In this document: piece by piece, positions 47,650-58,739 of the stretch | Numbering within the stretch: position 1 is the stretch's first letter | How the letters are laid out: each line of letters opens with the position of its first letter | Origin: Achromobacter spanius | Lineage (GTDB): Bacteria; Pseudomonadota; Gammaproteobacteria; Burkholderiales; Burkholderiaceae_B | DNA: 64,000 nt | Direction: 5' to 3' | NCBI RefSeq assembly: GCF_002812705.1 | Contig: NZ_CP025030.1 | Location: 5,766,001-5,830,000, forward strand | Notes under the pieces: model-generated | What the model saw: only the letters and a program-made list of their open reading frames with translations | Database searches by the model: none | What the model was told of the DNA's origin: nothing | Made by a program: the position numbers and the translations under genes

Positions 47650-47788
47650 CCCGCGCGGCGGTTCACACGTTGGATAGGTGAACCGCGCACCGGCAACCCG
47701 TTGAACGGGTGACCCGCGCACCGGCAACCCGTTGGACGGGTGACCCGCGCACCGGTGGCCCGTAGGATGGGTGAAGCGCGCACCGGTG
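47646..47788. repeat. 31-bp tandem repeats starting at the argF stop
   Basis: Units start at 47646, 47677, 47708, 47739 and 47770 (last incomplete). The core is GGTGACCCGCGCACCGG then CAACCCGTTGGACG; units 2 and 3 differ by two bases. The argF TGA lies in unit 1, and TGA recurs in units 2-5 at 47679, 47710, 47741 and 47772, covering all three frames. The remaining gap up to the hydrolase stop at 47850 shows nothing else. Confidence 0.93.
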
Positions 47789-47849
47789 CATGCCATAAAA
47801 CCACCCCCGATCGCGCGCAACCCATCACCCCGCGCAACTACCCGCCCAC

Positions 47850-48701
47850 TCACCGCAACCCACGCTCCCACCCCGCAATAGCGTCCACCACCTCTTGCGG
47901 CTTCTCCGGCACCAACGCGTGCCCAGCCCCCCCGATCACCACGACCGACACGCGACGACCAAATTCATCGCGAATCTCATCACGCGTCGCAGGCGGCTTG
48001 AACAGATCAAGTTCAGCCTGCAAATCCAGCAAGGGCTTATCCCCACCCGACCACCAATCAGACTGACGCGTGGCCTTGCCCGCCATGCGCTGGCTATCAC
48101 TGACCTGGGGATACCAACCCCCAAGCCAAACACGCGCATCATTACCCGGCGCAAAAAACGCATGCTGGATGGACGTCAAGCGCTCGGCATCCGGCAGCGA
48201 CAAATCCGCGCTGCGATCCACGTGTTCGCTCAAGCCCTTGGGATAATGCTTGGCCGCGGCCGCCACGATCACCACGCCGCGCACCAGTTCAGGGTGATCC
48301 ACCCCCGTGGTACGCGCCACCCAATTACCAAAAGCGTGGCCCACCATCACCACCGGCTGGCGCGCCACGTTACGGATCACCGCGGCCTGGTCATCGGCCA
48401 GGTCATGCAGCGTGATGCCCGACATCGGCCCCGTGCTGCCGCCGATACCACGCGGCTGCGGACGCAGCACGCGATAGCCGGCCTGCACGAAGCGTTCGGC
48501 AATCTCGTCGAAATCCTGCGCGCCGCGCCCGCGCGATGGCAACAGCACCAGCGCGGGTCCCTGCCCTTGGTCCAGCACTTCGATGGTGGCGCCGTTACCC
48601 ACCAGCACATTCACGCGCTTGGGCGCATCGGCCAGCGCCGGCGACACCGTGGCGAACGCGCAGGTGATCGTCAGGCCGGTCAGCAATTGCTTCATCATCA
48701 T
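47850..48701 (-). CDS. exported alpha/beta-hydrolase fold protein with Ala at the nucleophile site
   Basis: A 283-residue alpha/beta-hydrolase with a signal peptide (MMMKQLLTGLTITCAFATVSPALA), so it acts in the periplasm. The nucleophile elbow reads MVGHAFGNW: Ala replaces the Ser of GxSxG. The distal His is present in GGAGHALVPE, and an Asp in ELDLFKPP fits the acid position. The protein may be a pseudo-hydrolase or use another mechanism. AAGGAGAC precedes the run of three ATGs. It is the last gene of the LysR-linked module. Confidence 0.82.
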   Translation of the reverse strand: MMMKQLLTGLTITCAFATVSPALADAPKRVNVLVGNGATIEVLDQGQGPALVLLPSRGRGAQDFDEIAERFVQAGYRVLRPQPRGIGGSTGPMSGITLHDLADDQAAVIRNVARQPVVMVGHAFGNWVARTTGVDHPELVRGVVIVAAAAKHYPKGLSEHVDRSADLSLPDAERLTSIQHAFFAPGNDARVWLGGWYPQVSDSQRMAGKATRQSDWWSGGDKPLLDLQAELDLFKPPATRDEIRDEFGRRVSVVVIGGAGHALVPEKPQEVVDAIAGWERGLR

Positions 48702-48749
48702 GTCTCCTTGCCGGCTCCGCGGCGGGCAACTACAGGATTTTCTTGAACC

Positions 48750-49352
48750 TCACAGGATTTTCTTGAACATCGTGCGGCGCGTATTGCGAAACGATGGCCG
48801 CACGCGGCTGCTCCAGTCGGTTGCGCGCACGGCCAGCCATGGCGGGCTGCCGAAGGTTTCGCGGGTGTGCAGGTCGTAGCAGGCCAGGTAACGCGGCGAC
48901 TCATCACGGCATTCGTAGCGCATCGCGCGTACCGTGCCCGGCACCGACGCCAGGCCGGGCAAATGTTCCTGGTCGTACCAGGCGTTCAAGTCCGCTTCGG
49001 CCTCGGGCAGCACATCCGTTTCAACGATGTAGTGCCACGGCGCATCCTGGCCGGCGGAGGCGCCGGCCAAGTCCAAAGTCTGATGCAACACACGCGCCCG
49101 GGCGCCTGGAAAGTGCTCGGCCAGCCGCGCCTGGATTTCCGGCAGCGCGGCTGCCGCGCCACGCAGGTACACGTAGGTGTTTTCTTCTTCCAGCGCGGCG
49201 AACACATTGACGCGTACACCGTCCAGCCCCGTCGTCAGACGCTGCGCCAGGTCGGCCGCACGCGTGTCGTCAAAGCGCTCACCCAGCGACACCAGCAATA
49301 TCCCTTGCTGCATTTCCTGCCCTTCCAGCATTTCCTGCACAGTCTTCTCCAT
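48750..49352 (-). CDS. hypothetical protein, likely dimeric alpha/beta-barrel
   Basis: A 200-residue protein I cannot name. It seems to contain two ferredoxin-like halves: ILLVSLGERFDDTRAADLAQ, and a second half with WHYIVETDVLPEAEADLNAW then YDQEHLPGLASVPG and RYLACYDLHTRETF. The second half resembles the dimeric alpha/beta-barrel (EthD/DUF4286-like) proteins that bind or degrade small organics. The basic tail SFRNTRRTMFKKIL is unusual. Its ATG directly follows the stop of the CMD gene, so they are cotranslated. Confidence 0.65.
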   Translation of the reverse strand: MEKTVQEMLEGQEMQQGILLVSLGERFDDTRAADLAQRLTTGLDGVRVNVFAALEEENTYVYLRGAAAALPEIQARLAEHFPGARARVLHQTLDLAGASAGQDAPWHYIVETDVLPEAEADLNAWYDQEHLPGLASVPGTVRAMRYECRDESPRYLACYDLHTRETFGSPPWLAVRATDWSSRVRPSFRNTRRTMFKKIL

Positions 49353-49883
49353 TCAATGCCCGACGCGCAACGCCACCAGAAAGCGCGACACCATGTTGTA
49401 CGCGCCCACCGTGGCCGCCAGCTCTACCAATTGCGCGTCATCGTAGCGGGCGCGCACCGGTGCGAACACCGCGTCAGGCACCTCGATGTCGCGCGTCATG
49501 GCGTCGGTCAGCGCCAGCACGTCGGCCTCGCCGGGCGCCAGCCCCTGCACGTCGCCAGGCGCCGGGTTGGCGCGCAAGGCGTCGATCACGTCCTGCGGCA
49601 TGCCGCCCGCCAAGGCATGCGGCACATGCGCGTCAAACTCGTACGGCGCATTGTTCAAGGTGGCCACGCGCAAGATGATCAGTTCGCGCAGACGCGGCGA
49701 CAAAGACGTCTTCTGGCGGATCGCGGTCAGCATGGCTTCCCAGCCTTCCACCACGGCGGGGCTGTTCAGCAGCACCTGGTACAGCGGCGATATGCGACCA
49801 CGCGCGGCGCTGATGCGCGCCTCCAGCGTGGCCAGTTCCGCGCGGGTGCCCGGTACAACGGGCTTCACTCGGCTGGCGCTCAT
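49353..49883 (-). CDS. carboxymuconolactone decarboxylase family protein
   Basis: A 176-residue all-helical protein of the CMD/AhpD-like family: SPRLRELIILRVATLNNAPYEFDAHVPHA followed by GMPQDVIDAL in separate helices. The CxxC pair of the peroxidase-type AhpD is absent (the position reads YEFDAH), so a decarboxylase or isomerase role is more likely than peroxide reduction. The start MSASRVKPVVPG is two bases after the Bug-receptor stop. Confidence 0.85.
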   Translation of the reverse strand: MSASRVKPVVPGTRAELATLEARISAARGRISPLYQVLLNSPAVVEGWEAMLTAIRQKTSLSPRLRELIILRVATLNNAPYEFDAHVPHALAGGMPQDVIDALRANPAPGDVQGLAPGEADVLALTDAMTRDIEVPDAVFAPVRARYDDAQLVELAATVGAYNMVSRFLVALRVGH

Positions 49884-49885
49884 GC

Positions 49886-50839
49886 TTACTCCGGACGGAT
49901 GTTCTTGCGCTGGATCAGCGCGGTCCACTTGGCGCGATCGGACGCGATCAGATCGGCCAGTTCCTGCGGCGAGCTCGGCGCCGCTTGCGCACCGAATTTT
50001 TCCAGCTTGCTGCGCACCGCTTCATTGCCCAGCGCCGCGCGCACGGCCTGATTCAGCTTGTCGACAGTAGCGGCCGGCGTGGACGCGGGCGCCACGATGC
50101 CATACCAGTTGTTGGATTCCACGCCGGCAATGCCTTGTTCGGCCAGTGTCTTCACGTCCGGCAGCAGCGGATGACGAGTGGGCGCCGCAATACCCAGCGG
50201 CTTCAGCTTGCCGCCCTGAATGTGGCCGATCAGGCCCGGCACGTCGCCGAAGAAACCGGCCACCTGATTGCCCATCACGTCGTTGATGACGGGCGCCGCG
50301 CCCTTGTACGGCACGTGCAGCACGTTGGCCTTGCTGGCGTCTTCGAACATTTCCAAGGTCAGGTGCGGAATGCTGCCGATGCCCGACGAGCCAATCGCCA
50401 CCGACTGCGACGCCGCCTGCGAGCGCTTGACGAAGTCCGCCGCGTCCGTCGCCGGGTTGGACGGGTTCACCACGAACACCGTGGCGTTGTTCACCACCCG
50501 CGAGACCGGGGCGAAATCGCGCGCGGGGTCATAGGGCATGTCTTTGTACAGCGCCGGGCTGATCGCCACCGCGCCCACGCTGGTCAGGAACAGCACCGAA
50601 CCATCGCCCGGCGCCTTGGCCACATAGGCCGCGGCAATATTGCCATTGGCGCCCGCCTTGTTTTCGACGATGACCTGCTGCTTGAGCTCTTTGCCCAGTT
50701 GCTCGGCCAGCACGCGGCCCACCAGGTCCACCGGCCCGCCGGGCGGGAACGCGATGATCAGGCGGACGGGGCCGTCGGCATGCGCCGCGCCAAAGGCGGC
50801 GAAACTCAGCACGGCGGCCGAAAGTACTTTCTTGAACAT
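49886..50839 (-). CDS. Bug-type (tripartite tricarboxylate family) substrate-binding protein
   Basis: Periplasmic receptor of 317 residues. The signal peptide is MFKKVLSAAVLSFAAFGAAHA. The mature chain has the Bug signature RLIIAFPPGGPVDLVGRVLA and the ligand loops VIVENKAGANGNIAAAYV and ADFFGDVPGLI-like text. No TctA/TctB membrane genes are beside it; orphan receptors of this kind are common in Bordetella relatives. It probably captures the carboxylate handled by the adjoining hydrolases. Confidence 0.92.
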   Translation of the reverse strand: MFKKVLSAAVLSFAAFGAAHADGPVRLIIAFPPGGPVDLVGRVLAEQLGKELKQQVIVENKAGANGNIAAAYVAKAPGDGSVLFLTSVGAVAISPALYKDMPYDPARDFAPVSRVVNNATVFVVNPSNPATDAADFVKRSQAASQSVAIGSSGIGSIPHLTLEMFEDASKANVLHVPYKGAAPVINDVMGNQVAGFFGDVPGLIGHIQGGKLKPLGIAAPTRHPLLPDVKTLAEQGIAGVESNNWYGIVAPASTPAATVDKLNQAVRAALGNEAVRSKLEKFGAQAAPSSPQELADLIASDRAKWTALIQRKNIRPE

Positions 50840-50925
50840 GGTGTCTCCTCGTTGAGTCGAATTTTTATGGCTCGAAATTTTTACTGCTCGCCAAGCGATC
50901 GCGCTGATGCGCAGCCGCCTGCCGT

Positions 50926-51792
50926 CTACGCGAATCCGTACAGTCTTGCGGGGTTGTCCACCAGCACCCGCTGGCGCAATCCGGCATCCGGGCACGCTTC
51001 AAAGAACGTGTCCACCAGTTCGCCGTCATCGGGCATGTCGCCCGCCACGTTGGGATGCGGCCAGTCGGTGCCCCACAGGCTGCGGTCCGGCATGGCCAGG
51101 GTCAGCGCGCGCACAAACGGGATGCCTTCGGCGAACGGGCGCTTGCCCGACGCGATACGGTCAATGCCCGACACCTTGACCCAGGCCTGGGGTACATCAG
51201 CCAGGCTCAGCAAGGCCCGCATTGCGGGCGACTCCAGCCCGTCGGCAGCCTTCAGGCGCCCCATGTGGTCCACGACAAACGGCACGGGCAGCGCCAGCAG
51301 GCGCGGCAACAGTTCGGGCAACATCGCCCCATCCACGTGCAGGCACAGGTGCCAGCCCAGCGGCGCAATCAAGGCGACCACGTGGTCGAACACGGCGGGC
51401 TCCGGCGCGCCGCCCAAGTGCGGCACGAAGTTGAAGCGCGCGGCGCGCACGCCGCCATCATGCAGATGCTTGACGCTGGTCGCCGTAGCATCCGCCCCCA
51501 GCAAGGCCACGCCGCGATAGCGCCCGCCGCTTTGCGCCAGCGCGTCCAGCAAGGCGCTGTGGTCCGAGCCGTGGCAGTTGGCCTGCACCACCACCGCGCG
51601 CTCAACGCCCAGGTGCGCGTGCAGCGCGGCCATGGCGGAGTACGGCGCATCGGGCGGCGTGTACGACCGGCCCTCGGCATACGGGAACACATCGCCTGGC
51701 CCGAACACGTGGCAATGCGTGTCGCAAGCGCCCGGCGGCAGCGTGTGGCAAGGACGGGACGGAGACGCAAGCGGAGGACGGCAATCGGGCAC
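50926..51792 (-). CDS. amidohydrolase family protein, PDC hydrolase (LigI)-like
   Basis: A 288-residue metal or metal-independent lactonase of the amidohydrolase-2 type. It shows ACDTHCHVFGP near residue 23, HLCLHVDGAML near 147, FVVDHMGRLKA near 170 and SLWGTDWPHPNVAGDMPDDG near 240, which resemble 2-pyrone-4,6-dicarboxylate lactonase. It probably opens a lactone or cleaves a dicarboxylate. It is the first gene of the minus-strand module and is divergent from the LysR gene. Confidence 0.85.
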   Translation of the reverse strand: MPDCRPPLASPSRPCHTLPPGACDTHCHVFGPGDVFPYAEGRSYTPPDAPYSAMAALHAHLGVERAVVVQANCHGSDHSALLDALAQSGGRYRGVALLGADATATSVKHLHDGGVRAARFNFVPHLGGAPEPAVFDHVVALIAPLGWHLCLHVDGAMLPELLPRLLALPVPFVVDHMGRLKAADGLESPAMRALLSLADVPQAWVKVSGIDRIASGKRPFAEGIPFVRALTLAMPDRSLWGTDWPHPNVAGDMPDDGELVDTFFEACPDAGLRQRVLVDNPARLYGFA

Positions 51793-51848
51793 AGTGGTTT
51801 CCTACTGGGAAAACGCCATCGTCGCGGATTGCTGCGCGCTGAACAATG

Positions 51849-51872
51849 CTATATCTTTGATTTCAGATATAG
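51849..51872. promoter_or_regulatory. LysR-type operator between the LysR gene and the catabolic module
   Basis: CTATATC-N10-GATATAG, a 7-bp inverted repeat, 16 bases before the LysR ATG and 57 bases before the lactonase-like gene. The spacing and the divergent position fit a LysR-family recognition site. Confidence 0.6.
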
Positions 51873-51888
51873 ATAATTTAAATATCCC

Positions 51889-54290
<2,402 letters not shown>

Positions 54291-54306
54291 TTCTTCAGCG
54301 CCAACG

Positions 54307-54342
54307 AAAAACCCCTCGATGATTCTCATCGAGGGGTTTTTT
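54307..54342. terminator. bidirectional terminator between argG and kup
   Basis: AAAAACCCCTCGATGA-TTC-TCATCGAGGGGTTTTTT, a 15-16-bp stem with A and T tracts on both sides, serves the convergent argG and kup genes. Confidence 0.96.
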
Positions 54343-54393
54343 ATTGCGCCGGCACCGCCATGGAAGCCGACGCGCCATGAACTGATCGGGCCG

Positions 54394-56322
54394 CTACAGC
54401 TCTACCTGCATGCCCATTTCCACCACGCGGTTGGCGGGAATCTTGAAGAACTTCGTGCTGCGCGTCGAGTTCCGCGCCATGAAGGAAAACACGGCGCGCC
54501 TCCATCGCAACAGCGCGGGCTTGCGTGCGGCCACCACCGTTTGGCGCGACAGGAAATACGAGGTGCGCATCGGCTCCAGATCCAGCTCGGGATACGCTTC
54601 GGCCACCAGGCGCAACGCCTCCGGCACATCCGGATCTTCCTTGAAGCCGTAATTCACTGTTGCCGTCCAGCTCGACGACGAAAGCTTGTTCACCACGAAA
54701 CGCTCTTCGGGCGAGATGTACGGCACGTCGGCCACCAGGATTGTCAGGAACAGCACGTGGTCGTGCAGCACCTTGTTGTGCTTCAGGTTATGCAGCAGCG
54801 CCGGCGGCACGTTGCCCGAATTCATCGTCATGAAGATCGCGGTGCCCGGCACGCGCGATGGCGGGTATTGCTCCAGTTGCTCCATGAATTCCTTCAGCGG
54901 CTGCCGGTCACGTTGCTGCATGTCCGACAGCAGGCGGCGTCCGCGACGCCACGTCATCATCAGCGTGAACACCACAATGGCCACCAGCAGCGGCAACCAG
55001 CCGCCTTCGTGAATCTTGAACACGTTGGCCGAAAACAGCAGCACGTCAAACAGCAGCAAGAAGCCCAGGACAGCGAACCACGCCATGCGCTTGATGCCCG
55101 TCGTACCGCGCGGCAGCACGGCGAAAGCCAGCACCGACGTGGTCAGCATCGTGCCCGTTACCGCAAACCCATAGGCCGCGGCCAGATTATCGGAATTGCG
55201 GAACAGCAGCACCAGCACCAGCACCGCGCACAGCAGCAGCGCGTTGACCTGCGGCAGATAGATCTGGCCCTTTTCCACGGCGGACGTATGCAGGATCTGC
55301 ATGCGCGGCCAAAAGCCCAGTTGGACCGCCTGGCGCGTGACGGAGTACGCGCCGGAAATCACGGCTTGCGACGCCACGATGGTGGCGATGGTGGCCAGCG
55401 CCACCAAGGGCACGAGACCCCAGTCCGGCGCCATCAGGAAGAACGGGTTGCGGATGGCTTCCGGGTTGCGCAGCAACAGCGCGCCCTGGCCGAAATAACA
55501 CAGCGTCAAGGCCGGCAACACCATGCTGAACCAGGCGCCGCGAATGGCGGGCCGGCCGAAGTGGCCCATGTCGGCGTACAAGGCCTCGGCGCCCGTCAGC
55601 GCCAGCACGACGGCGCCCAGCAGCACGAAACTGATCAGCGGAAATTCGACGACAAAGCGCAGGCCCCACATGGGGTTCAAGGCCGCCAGCACTTCCGGGG
55701 TCTGCCAGATTTGCCAGCCGCCCAAGGCGGCCAGCGTGCCGAACCACACCAGCATCACCGGGCCGAACAGCTTGCCCATCAAGCCCGTGCCATGCGATTG
55801 AATCGCGAACAAGGCCACCAGCACCACCAGCGCTATCGGCACCACCCAGCGATCCAGGGTGTGCGACACGATGCCGATGCCTTCCAGCGCGGACAACACC
55901 GAAATGGCGGGCGTAATCATGCTGTCGCCATAGAACAGCGCCGCGCCGAATATCCCCAGCACGATCAGCACCCAGCGCAATTTGCCTTCGCGCGACCGCA
56001 CCGCCAATTCCAGCAGCGCCAGCGTGCCGCCTTCACCGCGGTTGTCGGCGCGCAGCACCAGCGTGACGTACTTCAGGGACACCACCAGCATCAGCATCCA
56101 GAACAGGATGGACAGCACGCCCAGCAAATGCGCGGGCTCCAGATCGGTGTGCACGCTCAGGCCGGTCAGGCAGGCCCGCAGCGTATACAGCGGACTGGTG
56201 CCGATGTCGCCATACACAACGCCCAAGGCCCCCAGGATCAGCGCCGCGCGCGACGACGGCGCATGCACGCCGCCCGCATGGGCGCCAGTCGGGGAAGGGA
56301 CACCAGCCGGGGCTTGGCTCAT
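54394..56322 (-). CDS. kup: low-affinity potassium transporter Kup
   Basis: A K+/H+ symporter of 642 residues with about twelve transmembrane helices in the first 450 residues and a soluble C-terminal domain. The N-terminal signature is LGVVYGDIGTSPLYTLR, and GDSMITPAISVLSALEG follows near 140. ATG 56322 (MSQAPAGVPSP) overlaps the histidine-kinase TGA (ATGA, 56319-56322). The transporter is therefore the third gene of a response-regulator, kinase, kup unit. Confidence 0.96.
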   Translation of the reverse strand: MSQAPAGVPSPTGAHAGGVHAPSSRAALILGALGVVYGDIGTSPLYTLRACLTGLSVHTDLEPAHLLGVLSILFWMLMLVVSLKYVTLVLRADNRGEGGTLALLELAVRSREGKLRWVLIVLGIFGAALFYGDSMITPAISVLSALEGIGIVSHTLDRWVVPIALVVLVALFAIQSHGTGLMGKLFGPVMLVWFGTLAALGGWQIWQTPEVLAALNPMWGLRFVVEFPLISFVLLGAVVLALTGAEALYADMGHFGRPAIRGAWFSMVLPALTLCYFGQGALLLRNPEAIRNPFFLMAPDWGLVPLVALATIATIVASQAVISGAYSVTRQAVQLGFWPRMQILHTSAVEKGQIYLPQVNALLLCAVLVLVLLFRNSDNLAAAYGFAVTGTMLTTSVLAFAVLPRGTTGIKRMAWFAVLGFLLLFDVLLFSANVFKIHEGGWLPLLVAIVVFTLMMTWRRGRRLLSDMQQRDRQPLKEFMEQLEQYPPSRVPGTAIFMTMNSGNVPPALLHNLKHNKVLHDHVLFLTILVADVPYISPEERFVVNKLSSSSWTATVNYGFKEDPDVPEALRLVAEAYPELDLEPMRTSYFLSRQTVVAARKPALLRWRRAVFSFMARNSTRSTKFFKIPANRVVEMGMQVEL

Positions 56323-57434
56323 GATCGGAGTTCTTGACGAGTAAGTTGAGCCCCTTTGCGGGGGCCGGGGAACACGACGGACAGCCGTGTTCCAGAGAAG
56401 TCGGGGCGGCTGGTCAGTTTCCACCAGGCGCCATGGGCGTGCGCGATCTCGCGCACGATGGCCAACCCCAGGCCCGAGCCGCCGGCCGTGGCGGTGGGCG
56501 AACGGTAAAAAGCTTCAAACACGCGGTCGCGTTCTTCGGGCGGAATGCCGGGCCCGTCATCCTCGACCGTCAGCGACGGCGGGTTGGCGCCCACGATCAG
56601 CGTGATGCGGCCGGTTTCGTTGCCATAGCGCAAGGCGTTGTCGATCAGGTTGCTGAGCAGTTCGGCCAGCAGCAAGGGATCGGCATCGATCCAGATCGGA
56701 GCGTCCGGCGCCACCAGGTCCAGTTCGTAGCGCGCCTCGCGCACGCGCGGAAACCACTCGGCGCCATGCACCCGCACCCATTCGCACAGGTCGATGCGCA
56801 CAAAGCTGTCTTGCGGACGGGCATTGGGGTCGGCGCGCGCCAGCACCAGCAATTGCTGGCCCAGGCGGATCATCCGGTCGCTCACGGCCTTGATGCGCTC
56901 GGCACGCGCCCGAACATCGTCGGGCAAGGGGCGCGCCAGCATCAGTTCGGATTCCAGCCTCAGGCCGGACAAGGGGGTGCGCAGTTGGTGCGCGGCATGG
57001 CCGATAAAGCGGCGCTGCGCCGCCAGCGAGGCATCCAGCCGCAGCAGCATGTCGTTGGTGTGCGTGACCAGGGGCTCGATCTCGACCGGCACGCCGGCCA
57101 CTTCCAAAGGCTGCATGTCGTCAATGGAGCGCTGCCGGATTTCCTCGGACAAGAGGTTCACCGAGCGCAGCCCGGAACGCACGCCCTGCACCACCACCCA
57201 GGTAAACAACGCAATCAGCGCAATCTGCCCCACCACCATCAGCCAGAAGAAATCCTCGAGCATCCAGAGCGACATGTCGATCTTGTGCGTGATCACCCAT
57301 GTGGCCGCCAGGTCCAGCAGGACAAGCAGCAGAATCGGGGGCATCAAGCGAATGACAAGATGCCGGGCAAGCGAGCGGGAAGGGAGCAAGGGGCGAGTGG
57401 GCGTGGGAGCAGAAGGAGTGCGTTCGTGCGTCAT
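56319..57434 (-). CDS. sensor histidine kinase of the TctE/QseC type
   Basis: A membrane sensor of 371 residues: two transmembrane helices (about 27-50 and 62-83), only a short segment between them, a HAMP-like linker, the phospho-acceptor region FIGHAAHQLRTPLSG near 143-157, and the ATPase domain with LIDNALRYGN (N box), VEDDGPGIP (G1) and GGSGLGLAIVREIA (G2). The very small sensor loop suggests it detects a membrane or cytoplasmic signal. It lies 66 bases downstream of the response regulator. Confidence 0.92.
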   Translation of the reverse strand: MTHERTPSAPTPTRPLLPSRSLARHLVIRLMPPILLLVLLDLAATWVITHKIDMSLWMLEDFFWLMVVGQIALIALFTWVVVQGVRSGLRSVNLLSEEIRQRSIDDMQPLEVAGVPVEIEPLVTHTNDMLLRLDASLAAQRRFIGHAAHQLRTPLSGLRLESELMLARPLPDDVRARAERIKAVSDRMIRLGQQLLVLARADPNARPQDSFVRIDLCEWVRVHGAEWFPRVREARYELDLVAPDAPIWIDADPLLLAELLSNLIDNALRYGNETGRITLIVGANPPSLTVEDDGPGIPPEERDRVFEAFYRSPTATAGGSGLGLAIVREIAHAHGAWWKLTSRPDFSGTRLSVVFPGPRKGAQLTRQELRS

Positions 57435-57500
57435 GACGCGATACCCTCGCTTGGGCGGATGGAAGGGCGCAGCCGGAACCTGCCGGCGGCGCCAGGCCCG

Positions 57501-58172
57501 TCAGGCCGTTTCCACATCCAGCATGTAGCCGAAGCCGCGCACCGTCTGGATGCTGGCGCCGGTGCCTTCCAGGCGTTTGCGCAGGCGGTAGACGTAGACT
57601 TCGACCGCGTTTTCGCTGAAATCGGCATCCCAGGCGGACAGGGAGTTCACTATCTGGCGCTTGGTGACGACACGGCCCACGCGGGCCATCAGCATTTCCA
57701 GCACGGAGAGCTCGCGCACCGACAAGGACAGGCGTTGGCCATTGGCGCGTACTTCGCGGCCGACCGTGTCGAACACCAGCGGGCCGACTTCGATCAGGGG
57801 TTGCGCCTGGCCCGCGCGCCGCCGGCCAAAGGCACGCACGCGCGCCGCCAGCTCGGGCAGTTCAAAGGGTTTGGTGACGTAATCGTCGGCGCCGGCGTCC
57901 AGGCCCGCGACGCGGTCTTCGATGCCGTCGCGCGCGGTGAGGATAAGGACGGGGACTTGATTGCCGTCCTGGCGCAACTGCCGCAGCACATCAAGCCCGC
58001 TCATGCCGGGCAAATTTAGGTCGAGCAGCATGAGGTCGTAAGGCTGACCAGCCAAGGCGCCCAGCACTCGGTCGCCTTCAGTCAGCCAGTCGACCGCATA
58101 ACCCTGGTCGGCCAGGAATTCCTGGAGCGCATGGCCCAGGGTGGTGTCGTCTTCGATTACCAGAACTCGCAT
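57501..58172 (-). CDS. OmpR-family response regulator
   Basis: A 223-residue regulator with a receiver domain (IEDDTTLGHAL, acceptor Asp in MLLLDLNLPGMSG near residue 51, Thr in LTARDG, Lys in VTKPF) and an OmpR winged helix (about 125-220, with RELSVLEMLMARVGRVV and EVYVYRLRKRLEG). It is closest to TctD/QseB-type regulators. It leads the unit with its kinase and kup, and potassium control is inferred from that. Confidence 0.95.
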   Translation of the reverse strand: MRVLVIEDDTTLGHALQEFLADQGYAVDWLTEGDRVLGALAGQPYDLMLLDLNLPGMSGLDVLRQLRQDGNQVPVLILTARDGIEDRVAGLDAGADDYVTKPFELPELAARVRAFGRRRAGQAQPLIEVGPLVFDTVGREVRANGQRLSLSVRELSVLEMLMARVGRVVTKRQIVNSLSAWDADFSENAVEVYVYRLRKRLEGTGASIQTVRGFGYMLDVETA

Positions 58173-58194
58173 GCCGCGATTCTAGCGCGATCCG

Positions 58195-58223
58195 AAAAAA
58201 AAGGGGCGCGAAATGCGCCCCTT
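58195..58223 (-). terminator. intrinsic terminator of tonB-exbB-exbD
   Basis: On the minus strand AAGGGGCGC-ATTTC-GCGCCCCTT runs directly into eight T. It lies 13 bases after the exbD stop and before the next promoter. Confidence 0.93.
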
Positions 58224-58235
58224 CCCTGGATTCGT

Positions 58236-58738
<503 letters not shown>

Positions 58739-58739
<1 letters not shown>

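Noticed and set aside
47646..47788. CRISPR array
   Set aside because: The 31-bp units are directly adjacent with no unique spacers.
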